Assembly: GCF_000699445.3 (NCBI RefSeq)
Contig: NC_067200.1
Location: 8,740,450-8,804,449, forward strand
Direction of reading: 5' to 3'
DNA from: Schistosoma haematobium
Taxonomy: Eukaryota; Platyhelminthes; Trematoda; Strigeidida; Schistosomatidae
Length of the DNA stretch: 64,000 bases
Numbering within the stretch: the stretch's first letter is position 1; every line of letters begins with the position of its first letter. A program made the position numbers and the translations under genes. Shown in pieces: positions 33,583-46,245 of this stretch. The notes beneath the pieces were generated by a model. The model did not search any database and had not been told where the DNA came from. It saw nothing but the letters and a program-made list of their open reading frames with translations.

Positions 33583-35285
33583 TTCCTTACGCCTGTTACT
33601 CCTCGTGGAGAAGCATGGGCCGCCCACCAGCACTATCCACCCAACCCTGTCCTGGGTAATCTTTTCCAGTTGTCCCCAGTTGCTAATCATCCTTTTCATA
33701 TCTGCTTACATTTGTCGACTCAGTGTGTTCTTCGGCCTTCCTCTTTTCCTGTTCCTTTCAGGATTCCAAGTTAGGGCGTACCTCGTGATGCAGTTTGGTG
33801 ATTTCCGTAATGTATGTCTTATCCACATCCAATGTCTTTTCCTAATTTCCTGTTCATTTGTAAGCTGGTTTGTTTTATTGCAAGGTAGTTTATTGCTGAC
33901 GGTATGCGGTCAACGTACATTCAATATCTTGCATAGACAATCGTTTATAAATACTTGTACATTTCTGATGATGGTTGTATGAGTTCTTCAAGTTCTAGCT
34001 CCGATAGAACTGTCTTGACGTTCGTATTGAAGATTGTGACTTCGATATTGGTTGACAGTTGTTTTGATTTCTATATGTTGTTCAATTGTAGGAATGTGGC
34101 CCTTGATTTGCCAATCCTTTCTGTTTCGTCTGCATCAGATCGTCTTTGTTCGTCGATGATGCTTCCCAGGTACGTGAAAGATTCCACCTCTTCTAGGGTT
34201 TCTCCATCAAGTGTGATGGGGTCAGTGTTCTGCGTGTTGTATTTGAGGATCTTGCGTTTTTCACTGTGTATGCTGAGGCCTACCGCTACAGAGATCGCTG
34301 TTACATTAGTTGTCTTCATCTGCATTTGTTGGTGTGTATGGAATCGAATGGTCATTCCATCTGCATGGTCCAAACCTTCTAAATGATTCCGAGCTGTCGA
34401 TTGTATTCGGTGATTTCCTCTCAGTTGTCAAGGTCTTCATAATCCAGTCGACAACCGGAAGAAGGACGAAGGGAGAGAATCGACAGCCTTATCTAACTCC
34501 GGTCCTTACTTTAAAATGCATCTGTCAGCTGTCCTCCATGCACGAATTCGCATTGTAGTCCGTCGTATGAGTTCTGGACAATGTTGACAATCTTCTCAGG
34601 AACTAAATAGTGTCGAAGAAGTTTCCATAATGTTCTGCTGTTCACACTGTCAAACGACCTCGCATAGTCAATGAAGTTGATGTATAGTGACAAGTTCCAC
34701 TCAACAGTTTGTTCAACGATGATCCGTAGTGTTGCGATTTAGCCTGCTCACGACATATCCTTACAAAATCCGACCTGTTGATCTCGAAATTGGGCGTCTA
34801 CTGAGTCTATCATTCGGTTCAGCAACACTGCGGAAAACGTTTCCTGTTACTGACAGTAACGTGATGCTTGTGTAGTCCTCACATATACTCAGATCTCGTT
34901 TCTTTGGTATCTTGATGAGGTATCCTTCTTTCCAGTCCGTCAGCCCTTGTTTTTCCACACAAATCTTCTTCCTGAAAAGACTGTGGAGTATCTTTGTAGT
35001 TACTTCTATAACTGACTTCAGTGTTTCAGTGTGTATATTGTGCGGTCCTACTGCTTACCCACTCTTGATTTGTCTGATGACCGACCATTCTGATTTGTTG
35101 GATCGTTGGTCGATTGACATGTATAAGAATGTGTGTTTTCTGCTTCGATGTCCGATGGATTGAGTAGAACTGGTCTATTTTAGAGTTCCTCGACGTGTTC
35201 CACCCATCTGTTTCTTTGTTTTTGAATTTCAGTGGTTGTCTTTCATTCTTTGTCCTTGATCGGTCTCCCTAGTTTACTTATATTC
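33583..35285 (-). mobile_element. SR2/RTE-like pseudogene, longest copy
   Basis: Minus-strand copy of about 1.7 kb from the middle of the RT domain to the 3' end. Blocks: TDWKEGYLIKIPKKRDLS, NFIDYARSFDSVNSRTLW (palm A), TGVR-stop-GC (the Gln codon of GVRQGC is TAA), LDHADGMT for LDFADDLA, YLGSIIDEQ. It is inactive. Bases 34709-35180 are identical to 19779-20250 although both flanks differ. Confidence 0.88.
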
Positions 35286-35289
35286 CTTT

Positions 35290-35680
35290 TTCAAAAAATA
35301 TATTTTACCCCAGAATCACGCATGGAAAAACAAGATTTTGAATAATAAAATTTACAGGTGAATTAATAATATTTTATCCTTCTGATTAGAAGATAAACAA
35401 CAACAACAACAATAACAATAAACTGTATTCATTTCTATTAATAAGATTAAACTTATAGTTACAATTAAGTCTTAATATTGTAAACAAATAATGCTTAATG
35501 AAGTAGAAATAGTCAAAATAAAATGCTTCATTGAAAGAAAATAAGCGTTAACAGTTATGTTATTTAGATGTAATAAGCGTTAACAATATTCATGATTCAT
35601 TTTTATGTTTACTGTTAACTAAACTTCCATTATTGAACACGAAAAAACAAAGTGAATCAATGTGAAATAAACAAAATAAT
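35290..35680. other. AT-rich non-coding stretch
   Basis: Contains a short CAA run near 35398; otherwise nothing recognised. Confidence 0.4.
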
Positions 35681-35682
35681 TC

Positions 35683-36145
35683 ACTTGGTATTGTTTGTTT
35701 AAATCTTTCTATTGACGTGTTGGGACTGCGTTTCATCAATTTCTTATTGGCATATGTGCATACTGTGTGTATTGACTCAATATAGCTTTAATTCACAAGC
35801 ATTCTGAGCAAAGATAGATAGTGGTTAGCAGTGGAGTTCAGAACGCGCCTGTTGTTATATTCGAAACTTATCAGACTGATCAATTGTAGTCCTTAAACGT
35901 CAGTGGGAAAATTCAAGGGAAACAACACCAAGTGAGTATAAACTTCACCCCATTGCACAAGCAGGTGGCTATCAGGATACAGTAACTAAGTGGATAACGT
36001 GATGGCGTTTGAAGCGACGGTACTGGTTTCGAGTCCTAGAATGAACATCAACTCTGAGATGCAGGTGCATTCAGCTGACGAGTCCCAAATAGGATGAAAC
36101 GCGTCCTTTGTTTCACTGCTACTCACTATCCGTCTTTGCACATAA
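35683..36145 (+). mobile_element. HH-A foldback with tandem
   Basis: Minus copy tail to hammerhead (35683-35875), then a plus tail (35876-35935) running in tandem into a plus copy with A box, B box and hammerhead (36074-36117). The core CTGACGA and GAAA are intact, but stem I and the base before GAAA are altered. Confidence 0.82.
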
Positions 36146-36271
36146 ACTAAATAATTGTTATACTAAGACTATGTTGTCGTTTCTAATCCTAAATGTTTGT
36201 CGATAATTTTATTTATCATTATAGGGTAGTGCAATACCTTGTATTAGATTTAAATGTATCTTTTGGATCCT

Positions 36272-36440
36272 GGCTTGGTGATCTAGAGGTTCTCACGACA
36301 CCGAAGGTTCCAAGTTTAAGTCTCGCGTTCAGTTTTGTGGATACGCGCTGCTGAGAAGCCCAATAGTTGGATGAAACAGCCGTTCAGTACTTTCAGGTTT
36401 TTACTGGTGATCTAAATTTCATGGGTTTTCGATATTGGTA
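36272..36440 (+). mobile_element. HH-B copy, diverged
   Basis: A-box-like gatctagaggtt, decayed B box and hammerhead region with CTGAGAA and GAAAC. Confidence 0.62.
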
Positions 36441-36627
36441 ATAATTACATCGTTTACATTGTTAAGTTGGCTAGAAAAAGTACTAGATGAAAATCATCCT
36501 TATATTATTAAACGAGGTCATAATTCAAGATTTTATATTTTGTTCGATTCTCTACATCAAACATTCATGAAAATTATTAAATTTGCAGTTAATATTTTGA
36601 TGATAACGTGATTACAATATTAGAGTT

Positions 36628-36700
36628 TGGCGCAAATGCTCGTGGGCAGCTTATGCTCCTTCACAAGGAGTAACAGGCGTAAGTAATGTAAGTAAATAAG
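36628..36700 (+). mobile_element. SR2 3' tail fragment
   Basis: Short 3' end with the gagtaacaggcgtaagtaa motif shared by all SR2 copies here. Confidence 0.7.
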
Positions 36701-37204
36701 TCAATGATAACATTAAAAACTATGTTAATCACAAAGCTGTTTCTTTTTAATTTAGGAATCCCGTACATTATGCTTAGAAGCCTTGATGTTGAATCACGAT
36801 AAAATCCTATGTGTTTTGTAAAGTGTGAGGACCGCCCACAAGTGAACTCAAGGAAACTCTAAGAAGCTCCAATAATCTTTTGGAAAAATAATCCACAATT
36901 TCCACATATAACTTCCCTATTGAACAAATACTAAAAACCTCTGTATGCAGAATGGATTACTATAATGAGTTCGTTTTTACCAAAAAACTATAAATGCTTG
37001 AGAATTTTAGACCATATTTCAAACTATATAAAATAGAATTCTTTTAACTTGTCTTCTGTCTTGTCAATTGCGTCTTGAAGGGTTCTAGCATTCGAGTGCT
37101 CAAGTTGTACCCGATATAACACAAATCTAAGCTCTAGATACAACAAAAAAATGGTTGGGAAAACATAAGGTTTTAATAAAGGTTGTTCATATATTTAATG
37201 TCAA

Positions 37205-37320
37205 CAACTGTGGAATTCTGGATGCGTGTTTCGTCCTATTTGAAACTCTTCAGTTAGTTTGTTGTACCTAGTGTCGACATTTCACAAGGAGACTCGAATC
37301 CACTACTTTACTATTCAATT
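37205..37320 (-). mobile_element. HH-A fragment, diverged
   Basis: Minus-strand hammerhead region and B box (gactcgaatcc) still recognisable. Confidence 0.5.
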
Positions 37321-37734
37321 GTCAAACGAATTAATTACTGAAATACTAATTCCAGGTAGTCATTAACCTGTTCAATAAATATGAAAATATTAGTGAAACT
37401 TGTACTTTTCTATAATAACACTTTCATACACTTAAGACAATTCAATGGCTAGCTGGATTCACTAACTCACTTCACTTGACTAAGTTTAATCTCCAAAATG
37501 AATTCAAGAATGTAAAACCTTGTTCATTATATCTTAAATGTAATAATTTCAATTATATTGCACAAACTTTACATATAAACAATTTGAAATAATGAACTAA
37601 AATAATACAAACTGATCTTTACCTAACAATGAATAATTAGACTATTGAAGATTATAAGTTAATATACATAAAGAACCATTTGAACAGATGAAGCGTAATT
37701 TAATTTCTGAAGTTGGATATTAATATCATTGGAT

Positions 37735-38200
37735 GCCGGTTCAGTGGTTTAGAGGTTAGGCATTTATCCATGAGATCGAAGGTCCTGGGTCCGATTCCCA
37801 TGTGCTAAAAAACCCACCCAGTACTCTCAGATTGCTGATAACTGCATAACTGTAATCAAGTTATCAGTTGGAGGAAATACAAAAATGTAACAAATTTTCA
37901 GAGAGTTACAAACTTTAATAGTTGAATTCATGAGAAACCCTGACCAGTGGAGTCCGATCCGAGTCGGGTAGAGACAGGTATCTACCTTAGACAATGGAAT
38001 AATGGTTGTGCAGTCATTCGTGGATCGGTGGAAGTTAGACGTTAACACTGTCAGATACCAGCTCAGCGGTTTAGGGGCTAGGCGTTCGCCTGCAAAACCG
38101 AAGGACGTGGATTCGAGTCATGGATGCACACTGCTGAGTATTCACATACTAGGATGAAACGGCCGTCCATTACTCTCTAGTGTGAATATGATTTTGGATT
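37735..38200 (+). mobile_element. Two HH-B copies in the same orientation
   Basis: Truncated copy at 37735-37845 (A and B boxes, broken hammerhead), then an upstream domain at 37925 leading to a second copy ending near 38200. The second ribozyme core is broken after CTGAG. The spacing suggests a decayed tandem. Confidence 0.65.
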
Positions 38201-38344
38201 AAATCAACTATTTTCGCAATTGATCCTTAAGTTAATGTTAAGATTTAGATTTCATGTTTGTTGATCTTTGTCATTAAGATGCATCTGTAATGTTTATGCG
38301 AAAATGGAATTATTGTTCCTTGTCAGGCTTACATAATATGTTTA

Positions 38345-38850
38345 AATACTATTTATTTATTTAAACTCTTAAATATTGGTACAAAAGGGCATCAAATACA
38401 TATGCGCCACATAAGTCACTTGATTTGTGCGTGAGTTGGGATTCTGCTCGGGTGCTCAGATCAAAACAGGTGGTTTTCTTAAAGGATCACGCCTAGAACC
38501 TTCGACTTAAAGGTCTGATCCACAAGGCAGTGGAGCAACATAAGGAGATGCAGTCCCATGGTAGCAGTTGACCAATAATTGGTTCATACGCCATTTGTAT
38601 CCTCAGAATCTTGGATCCCACGTGCACCAATGTTTGGAATCAAGGTTTTCCAACTCCAGTAGGTGGATCCATCAACCTGGTTAAAGCGCCAAACATTCGC
38701 TTTTTGTTCTCTCAATTTCGTAAACAACACCTTTTGTGCAAGAAGGTAGTGAGTAGAACCCTCTTTGACAATCGCTGTATACGTGTGGCCATGTGAGAGC
38801 ATTCGGGGAGGGAGGGCGAACTCTCACCACCCTCTGTCGTACCAGGGCCT
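38345..38850 (-). mobile_element. RT-D copy
   Basis: Minus-strand copy ending at the (AAAT)n complement near 38350. The overlapping frames at 38584-38911 belong to this repeat. Confidence 0.6.
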
Positions 38851-39422
38851 TACCATTTAGCCTAGTAATAAAGTCTATATTAAAAAGAAAATATTTGCTA
38901 TGAGTTGACATGCTTCTATAAATATATTACTTTGTTTCTTTCATAATTATGAGCGGGCAAAGGAGACATTTTAGAACACTTGTTTACACATCTTCGTTAG
39001 ATTAATGAGCTAATAAGACTAATACGTAGCTAATTTCAAATGTTACCTTATTTCAATAGACATATTTCTTGAAACAAATTCGTTACGCTGTAGTGTCTCA
39101 GCTTCATTGATCAGTCACCGTGATAACCGTTATTATATTGATCCCAACGCTGGTTGAATTGAGAAGGCAATAAGAAGCAGTGGCTACAGTTTATTAGTGA
39201 TTAACACAGATAACAAAGTTACAAACACATTGAGTGAAGTTGAAGCAGAGTGGTCAGTCCGTGTGTGAATGCATAGGTGAATTTATAGTCACATCGAACT
39301 AAGGAGCAGGGAGGGAAGGCAACGATTATTAAAAGAATTCGAGTATATACATACATGGGAAAATATTGGGTTAATTTTTTCTCACTTATTCATTATTGCA
39401 GATAAATTTACAATTATTTAGA

Positions 39423-39661
39423 TTACTACTATTGCTACTACTATTACTACTACTACTACTACTAATACTAATATTATTACTATTATTACTACTATTACCA
39501 CTACTACTACTACTAATGCTAATACTATTACTACTACTACTACTACTACTATTACTACTACTACTAATATTAATACTATTACTACTATTACTACTACTAC
39601 TACTACTATTACTACTATTACTACTATTGCTACTATTACTACTACTAATACTAATACTATA
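39423..39661. repeat. (ACT)n/(ATT)n array
   Basis: About 240 bp of mixed ACT, ATT and AAT units. It makes a poly-Leu open frame (39396-39668) that is not a gene. Confidence 0.97.
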
Positions 39662-39859
39662 TGATTAATGTTGCATTTATTTTCAGCTGTGCAACTTAGT
39701 ATTGTATAGTACCGTACTATGATGATGACTACTTACTTTAATCAAATCGAATTTGATTAAAAGAAATTCAACCGTCCAATATGTCGAATCAAAAAGATAT
39801 TTTGTAAATTCCTATTTTGTTTCAATGATTCTATCATCCATAAAATCACAAAATTGGGT

Positions 39860-40005
39860 TTTTTGTGGAGACCATAGTAATTTAATTAGTTGAATTCATA
39901 AGTCGATTAAAGCTCAACCACCATGGAGAACCTAGAATCACTAGACTAGCTTCAAGAGATATTTCCTAGAGTTCTAGTGAAAAGCCGTAACCAGAAGCGT
40001 TCAAC
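39860..40005. mobile_element. HH-B foldback fragment
   Basis: Minus tail (39860-39942) joined to a plus-strand upstream-domain piece (agttctagtgaaaagccg, 39943-40005). Confidence 0.6.
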
Positions 40006-40354
40006 TTTTCAGTGTATTTAGTATTAAAAAATTATGTAATACGTTTTACACACTAATTATTTATCTTATGAAAGGGGGATTTTGTTCAGACAGTCAATAT
40101 ACATTGATTTTGTTACATCATTTAAAGATATTATAATCATCAATCTTCCTTAAATATATACATACATATATGTACTCAATGCTTGTATTGTTTCAAGTCT
40201 AATTATAAACAAACAGATTGAAATTGTCATTGATACTTGATAAAATCCCACATGTAGGCGAATATATGTATCATTTTGTATTATTATTCATAGAATGATA
40301 GCATTCATTTCACAAGAAATTTGGAAACTTTCTAAGGGAATAAATGAATTATAG

Positions 40355-40670
40355 ACAAGCGGCTATCAAAACTCCATACCTAAGTTGATAACATGATGTC
40401 GTTTGAAACGAATGGTACTGAGTTCGAGTCCCAGAATAAACATCAACTCTGAGATGCAGGTACAATCAGTTGACGAGCCTCAAATAGGACGAAACGCGCG
40501 TCCTGGATTCCACTGCTAGCCACTATCCATCTTTGTTTAAAAAGCTTGTGACTTAAGGCTATATCAAGGTAATCCGCACAGGATGCACATATGTCAACAT
40601 GAGACTGAACAATTGCAGTCGTAAATATCAACGGGAAAATACAAATAAACAATTCCAAGTGAATTTATAG
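40355..40670 (+). mobile_element. HH-A full-length copy
   Basis: Near-complete plus copy ending ccaagtgaatt. Hammerhead near 40464-40508 has GAAA and GTC but TTGACGA in the core box. Confidence 0.82.
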
Positions 40671-40964
40671 TCAACGTAGTTTAATCAATTTAATTTGTAC
40701 ATTTTATTATGTTTCTAGAGAGTATTTTCTACACATCTTATTATGATAAATAGATTGGTTACATTCTTAATTATCTACAGTAGATCAATTTAGTAAAACG
40801 TGCTCAATTACTGTACTTTTTAAAGATTGATATACTTGAAAGAATTTTATTTATACTTTGCTCACTTTTTCCTTCATGATCTGATCTCTTTTGTTAAAAC
40901 CTTAATTAGTTGATAAGCTGATATATATCACTGTAGTGTTGTTTATGTCTGTAACTTATAAAGG

Positions 40965-41115
40965 GTCTGGGTCTGGGTTCGAATCTCGCGAGGCGGAATC
41001 GGGGATACTCACTGCTGAGGAGTACCACAATAGGATGAGTTGGCCGTCAAATGCTCTCAGGTTTTCTATGGTAGCCTAGCTTTAATTAACTCATGATCTC
41101 AACTATTAAATTATA
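40965..41115 (+). mobile_element. HH-B fragment
   Basis: B box (gggttcgaatctc), CTGAGGA box and tail. The GAAA box reads GAGT. Confidence 0.7.
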
Positions 41116-41499
41116 AAAATGCGTTAACACTTTATTAACATCGAATGGTAAATTGTTGAATTAAAGTCTTAGATAAAGGTATTTGAAATCGTATTAGTGA
41201 TACATTATTTTTGTAATATTAAAAACGTCTTCATCGTAACCGCATTAATGAATGTTTATCTATTTAATGTTCTGCCTTTTTTTCACCTCGACCTTCGAAT
41301 GTTTCTCTATAGTCAAAACATGCTTTTCTCTTGACATAATACATAACTAGAACACACAGTTTTTTCATTACCTTATATTCACAATGATAATTGATATTAC
41401 CTATTCCTCATAATTGTTTTCACTTCTTCTTTCTGTAATTCTCAAGAATCAGCTATGTGGTATTGTATAGGATCTTGTTGAATGTCGTCATCAATAAAT

Positions 41500-41625
41500 A
41501 TGTTTATGTTTTTGAGATCACAAATCAGCCATATTTAGAAAATCATTCAAATCAAAGAAGTATTGGACATTTATTTCGTCCTCCTCATCAGTGTTCATCG
41601 AAGACCTTAACGTAAGCGGTAAAAC
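41500..41625 (-). mobile_element. HH-B fragment with deleted stem II
   Basis: Minus-strand remnant. CTGATGA and GAAA remain, but the hairpin between them has lost its loop. Confidence 0.5.
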
Positions 41626-41739
41626 TAGATGAGATACTTGGAAAGTAGTAAGAAACTGTAGGGACCTACTTTTATGAAGAGAACGCGATTGGTATAATCG
41701 AAAAAAGTTATTATTATTATAACCAACTATTCCAGTGAT

Positions 41740-42022
41740 TGTTTTACTGTACCTGCTTGTTTATGTATACCAAAAAACACACATCCTTCTGTTCTCTGTC
41801 CCCTTGCACGAACTCTCGTACGCTTAGTAGTCCCGCTTGTAAACTTTGGCACGACCTCGGTATTACTTCGATACCACGAGACCGCCAACAAATACATCTT
41901 ACTACAACTTTTAACTGCCTTATAATATTTGCCCTACTTAGGAATCTAACCTGGTAACTGGCACGTAGTCTTTCTGTACTGGTGATCATAGTCAACCGTG
42001 ACTCAACACCTACTACAAACAT
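41740..42022 (-). repeat. Unclassified GC-richer segment
   Basis: About 280 bp with higher GC than its surroundings and open frames on both strands (72 and 92 codons). It starts TGTAGTAGGTG on the minus strand. It could be an LTR or other repeat of which only one copy is present here; no protein family recognised. Confidence 0.3.
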
Positions 42023-42704
42023 AATAGATGATTATTCATAAAGGTTTATATCTTCACACTAATAATATTCTATATCCGTACACAAGAGATAAAAAATGAT
42101 AACGCATTTAATACACAAGACTACCTAATTGAAATGATTGTTCTTAAGATTGAAATTCACAGGTAACGTATTCGAACAGCTTTGAAAATGAATTCCTGGA
42201 TTGGATTGATCACTTAATAATCAGTAGATTGGTTGTGTAGACCGTCGAATGTTGTTGAGATCACACACTGATTTAAGTTTATTAAACATCGAAGAAAAAG
42301 TACTAAATAGTCGATTTGTTCCTCAGTAAGGGGGTAATCAAAATCACCAAATCAGGGATCGAACTGGGAACCGTAGATCTCATTTAAGAACGCTTGAACT
42401 CTAGGTTTCGATAGTGTACATGCTTAACTTCAGTCAATCCGTGTTATAACGTGGCAAATCCTTTTATCGTTGGTGAGTGCCTTCCTCACGCCTGATATGG
42501 TAAAGCTCCACTAGCCACTGCTTGAACAGTTATTAAAATAAAGTATACAGCTTAATCATGAAACATATAAACTAGGGATATATATTTATATACTGGTCAA
42601 GGAGTATTCTGTATATTTTTAAATATCCATTTCATTTGATAGCTGAAATTAAATACTGAATTTCGATCAATCTGAATTAAGGAATATGAAAGACAGAATG
42701 CTGG

Positions 42705-42895
42705 GAAAATCATTGGTTTAAGAATTCAGGATACACGTTTCGTCCTATTGGTGACTCGTCAGCTGGGCTCGCCTGCATCCTATAGTTGATGTTCCCTCAG
42801 GGACTGGAACCCAGTACCATTCGTCTCAAACGTCATCACGTTATCCACCTAGCTACCGAGTCCTGATAGCCACTCTCTTGTACAATGGGGAAGAT
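42705..42895 (-). mobile_element. HH-A copy with intact core
   Basis: Minus copy. The hammerhead near 42725-42770 keeps CTGACGA, GAAA and an ATC cleavage triplet. Stem I is reduced to about 3 bp. Confidence 0.78.
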
Positions 42896-43168
42896 ACAAG
42901 CAAACAATATTAAAATGGTTGCAGAAACAAATAGATTCGAATGACCAAATAAGAGCAGAGGATAAACATCCATTATTCTTTATTGCTAGACATGTGATCG
43001 AAACAGACCATAAGATTGATCTTAACTCGGCTTTTGTGGTGTTGTATAAAAGTGTAAAAGGGCTTATACTAAGGTTTATCAAAACCTTAGCCATACGAAA
43101 ATTCAGATCCTCTTTGTGTGTTCAAAAACAGTTTGTTCTCACCTTAAACTTACCTTGGAGATATTGAT
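42896..43168 (+). pseudogene. Penelope-like GIY-YIG-type C-terminal fragment
   Basis: Open plus-strand frame with the pattern ARHVIETDHKIDLNSAF ... LRFIKTLAIRKF ... SLCVQKQFVLTLNLPW. This matches my memory of the C-terminal part of the GIY-YIG-type endonuclease region in Penelope-like elements (His-x-x-x-Thr-x-His-Lys-Ile-Asp, then Glu/Lys-x-Ile-x-Ile). The catalytic GIY-YIG start is absent, so this is a truncated copy. Confidence 0.5.
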
Positions 43169-43504
43169 ATATTATCCATTGTGATTAGGTTTCAAATTGT
43201 GTTCATATTATTATCATTATTACTCTTATTACCATCGTTGTCTCCTCTTACCCCATTTCCAGTCTAGTCGACCTTTTATTTTCATATATAAATATTCTTA
43301 ACAAGTACATTATGCGTGTGATCAGATTGTTCGAAATACTTTACGCTAATATATCATCACATGGTTCTGATAATCTTCGTCTTCTTATTATATTATCGAA
43401 ATTTATCAAAGGGATTAATTGATTTAAACACCAAAGGAATTTACAATTAACTAAGTATAGTTATAGTGACCGCATAAACGTTAATCATCATTAGCTAACT
43501 AATA

Positions 43505-44122
43505 TGAACTTACTTACTTACTAACGCCTGTTACCCCCAATAGAGCATAGGCCGCCGACCAGTAATCTCCAACCCACTCTGTCCTGTGCCTTCTTTTCTA
43601 ATTCCATCCAATTCCTGTCCATTTTTCTCATGTCTATTTCCATTTCCCGGCGTAATGTGTTCTTTGGTCTTCCTCGCCTCCTTTGGCCTTCGGGATTTTA
43701 TATGAGGGCTTGCCTTGTGACGCAGTTCGGCGCTTTCCTCAATGTGTGTCCTATCCACATCCAGCGCTTCTTCCTGATTTCTTTCTCCTCTGACATCTGG
43801 TTTGTTCTCTCCCACAGTGGGTTGTTGCTAAAAGTGTCTGGTCAACGGATCCGAAGTATTTTACGTAGACAACTGTTAATGAACACCTGTATCTTCTGGA
43901 TGATGGCTTTCGTAGTTCTCTAGATTTCCACCCCATACAGTAGAACTGTCTTGACATTTGTATTGAAAATCCTGACCTTAGTGTTGGTTGACAGTTGTTT
44001 TGATTTCCAGATGTTATTCAGTTATAAAAATGCTGCTCTTGCTTTGCCGATCCGCGCCTTCACGTCTGCATGAGATCCACCGTGTTCATCAATGATACTG
44101 CCCAAATATGTAAAGGTTTTTA
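43505..44122 (-). mobile_element. SR2/RTE-like 3' end pseudogene
   Basis: Close relative of 17575-18295, with C-terminal blocks and 3' tail, truncated at 44122 in the SIIDE region. Open frames at 43531-43957 are pieces of it. Confidence 0.85.
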
Positions 44123-44124
44123 TG

Positions 44125-44700
44125 AAACGACACCTATATTATTTCTTTACAAATTTTACATTAGTTTCATAATCGAACTAACTTCATAAGGTCGAATAAA
44201 AAATGAATAACATAATCATCTAATCATTTTGTTCATCACACAGCTGACGTTACCATAGTGACGTGTAGTTCTCTCATTCTATTGACAATATTTTCTCCAC
44301 AGTAACTAATACAAATAGTATTTAATGGAACTACACGAAAATTATTTCTTTTTTCACCTAATGTAATATGAATAACATGTTGTATATAGAAGAAACAATG
44401 TTAACCATTGTATTGTTATAATCTGAGAATCATTAAAGTTTCTATAAAGTATGTTGGTACAATATTTATATACATCTACATACAGGGTTATTGTTAGCTA
44501 TGAGTAGTGTGCATCCATCTTATGTTTTCTTAATAAGAACAGTTAAAAACAACTGAAATATGATGTACTAATTTAATGTATTTATACTGGTCTATCAAAG
44601 TGTAAGTATTCCTCTTCTCAATAAAAACAAACTACAATGTCCATCAAAGCTAATTCATATGTTTTATTTGGTATGCTCGTAAGTTACATGCATTTGACCA
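44125..44700. other. AT-rich non-coding stretch
   Basis: No gene or repeat recognised. Confidence 0.4.
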
Positions 44701-44705
44701 CAAAT

Positions 44706-45321
44706 GTCTTAGAAATATTGCTCGCATCTGCTGGAATCACCAAGTAAGTAAGAGTGAGGTTAGACGCCGGGTATTAAGGAATGATGGTAAATCAGCTGAT
44801 GAGGTTGTGAATCTTCATCGACTGAGATGGTTGGGCCACGTGTTGCGTATGCCTGTACTCCGATTACCACGACGTGCAATGCTAACCGGTGTTTAGGATG
44901 GATGGAAGAAAGTTGAGGGCGACCAAAACAAAATGTGACATCAGCGCTTGAAGTCACTAACTTCTAGTCTGAGCCATGTTGGTAGATGCAGACTACTTGG
45001 TTGGGGTCCGCGTGACTATCGTAACCAATGGCTGGAGACTCTTGGTGACATGTCTCAGAATCGATCACAATGGCGTTGGTGTATACACTCTTTGTGTTCC
45101 CTTAAACTAAGAGATTAAAATCGCTTCATATCTTTCTTTCTACAAACTAATTCTTTCTTCCTGTACTATGTCCTTATATGCTATCTTTCTTTTATATATT
45201 ACCACCATTGACTTGACTACTTTTATGAATCCGGTGTTCATCGTGTTGTGCTGATGCGGTATGGCAACTTGGATCAATGCATATATGTGCCTGGTCTTAA
45301 GTTGTAGCTGACTGACTGACA
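44706..45321 (+). mobile_element. CR1-like non-LTR retrotransposon 3' end
   Basis: C-terminal RT remnant: NIARICWNHQVSKSEVRRRV, then HRLRWLGHVLRMP and LGWGPRDYRNQWL, then 3' UTR ending in actgactgac repeats. Internal stops are present. Family name uncertain (CR1- or RTE-type C-terminus). Copies at 57940, 58931 and 52355 (-). Confidence 0.68.
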
Positions 45322-45499
45322 GTTTATTTGTTTATAGAAACCAATGTGATAAGTTTTTCTGTGTAATAAAATGGGAAAATCGGAATATGATGAATGTTTG
45401 ATGTTATTTCTGAAAAGGATCTAGATGTGAATATCAACACTGATTGAAGTGATCTAAGTAAGATTTCACTGTTCATTAGAATTGATCAGTTCTACATGA

Positions 45500-45810
45500 A
45501 TAGAGTTCTAGTGAGAAGCCATGACCAGTGGAGTCCATCCCGTATCATGTAGAGACACGTATCTACCCCAGACAATGGATGAATGGATCGATGGAAGTTA
45601 GACACTAATACCGTCGATCGTCGACTCAGCGGCCTAAAGACTAGGCGTTCGTCCACAAGAACGAAGGTCGTGGTTTCGAATCCTTTGTGCGGTATCATGG
45701 ATGCACACTGGAGAGGAGTAGTATACTAGGACGAAACAGCCGTCCATTGTTTCCAGGTTTTCCATGATGATCTAGCTTTAATCGACTCATGAATTCAACC
45801 CCATTCTGAT
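45500..45810 (+). mobile_element. HH-B copy
   Basis: Upstream domain, A box, B box (gtttcgaatcc), decayed hammerhead (GGAGAGGA) and tail. Confidence 0.74.
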
Positions 45811-46189
45811 CATCAATGAGATTCACCTTATTTAATTAGTTGATAACATTTAGATCCTAATCAACAATAAATCAATGTAATATATTGATATTTCTTGTAT
45901 ACCAAATGCTTGAAGCATTAATCTCATAATTACTTTCTCGATGTCATATATTATTTGACTTTTAAACTCGAAATACCGCCTAATTTTAAGAAGATTTTCT
46001 CAGGATGTAGATGAATTGTTAAGCAAATAAATATGTTGTTTAGTTTTAATTATATAGATTCAGTGGAATTCTTGACTTTTAAGAATTTCCAATGGTAACT
46101 ATGCTAAATAATAAAACGAGTATCAACAGAATATCTTAATTAAAGAGCAAGAAAGTATTTGTAAAATCTCAGCGAATGAATTTGAAGTA

Positions 46190-46245
46190 AATTCGACGTT
46201 TCGCTTGACAATCTGGTCCAATCTTTTTCAAGGAAATGTAATCAA
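46190..46245 (-). repeat. Penelope-end-like motif
   Basis: On the minus strand CTTGAAAAAG, a hairpin-like stretch and GAAACGTC occur in the order seen at Penelope-like element ends. Short and weak. Confidence 0.3.

Noticed and set aside
39396..39668. 90-residue poly-Leu/Ile frame
   Set aside because: Translation of an (ACT)n/(ATT)n array.
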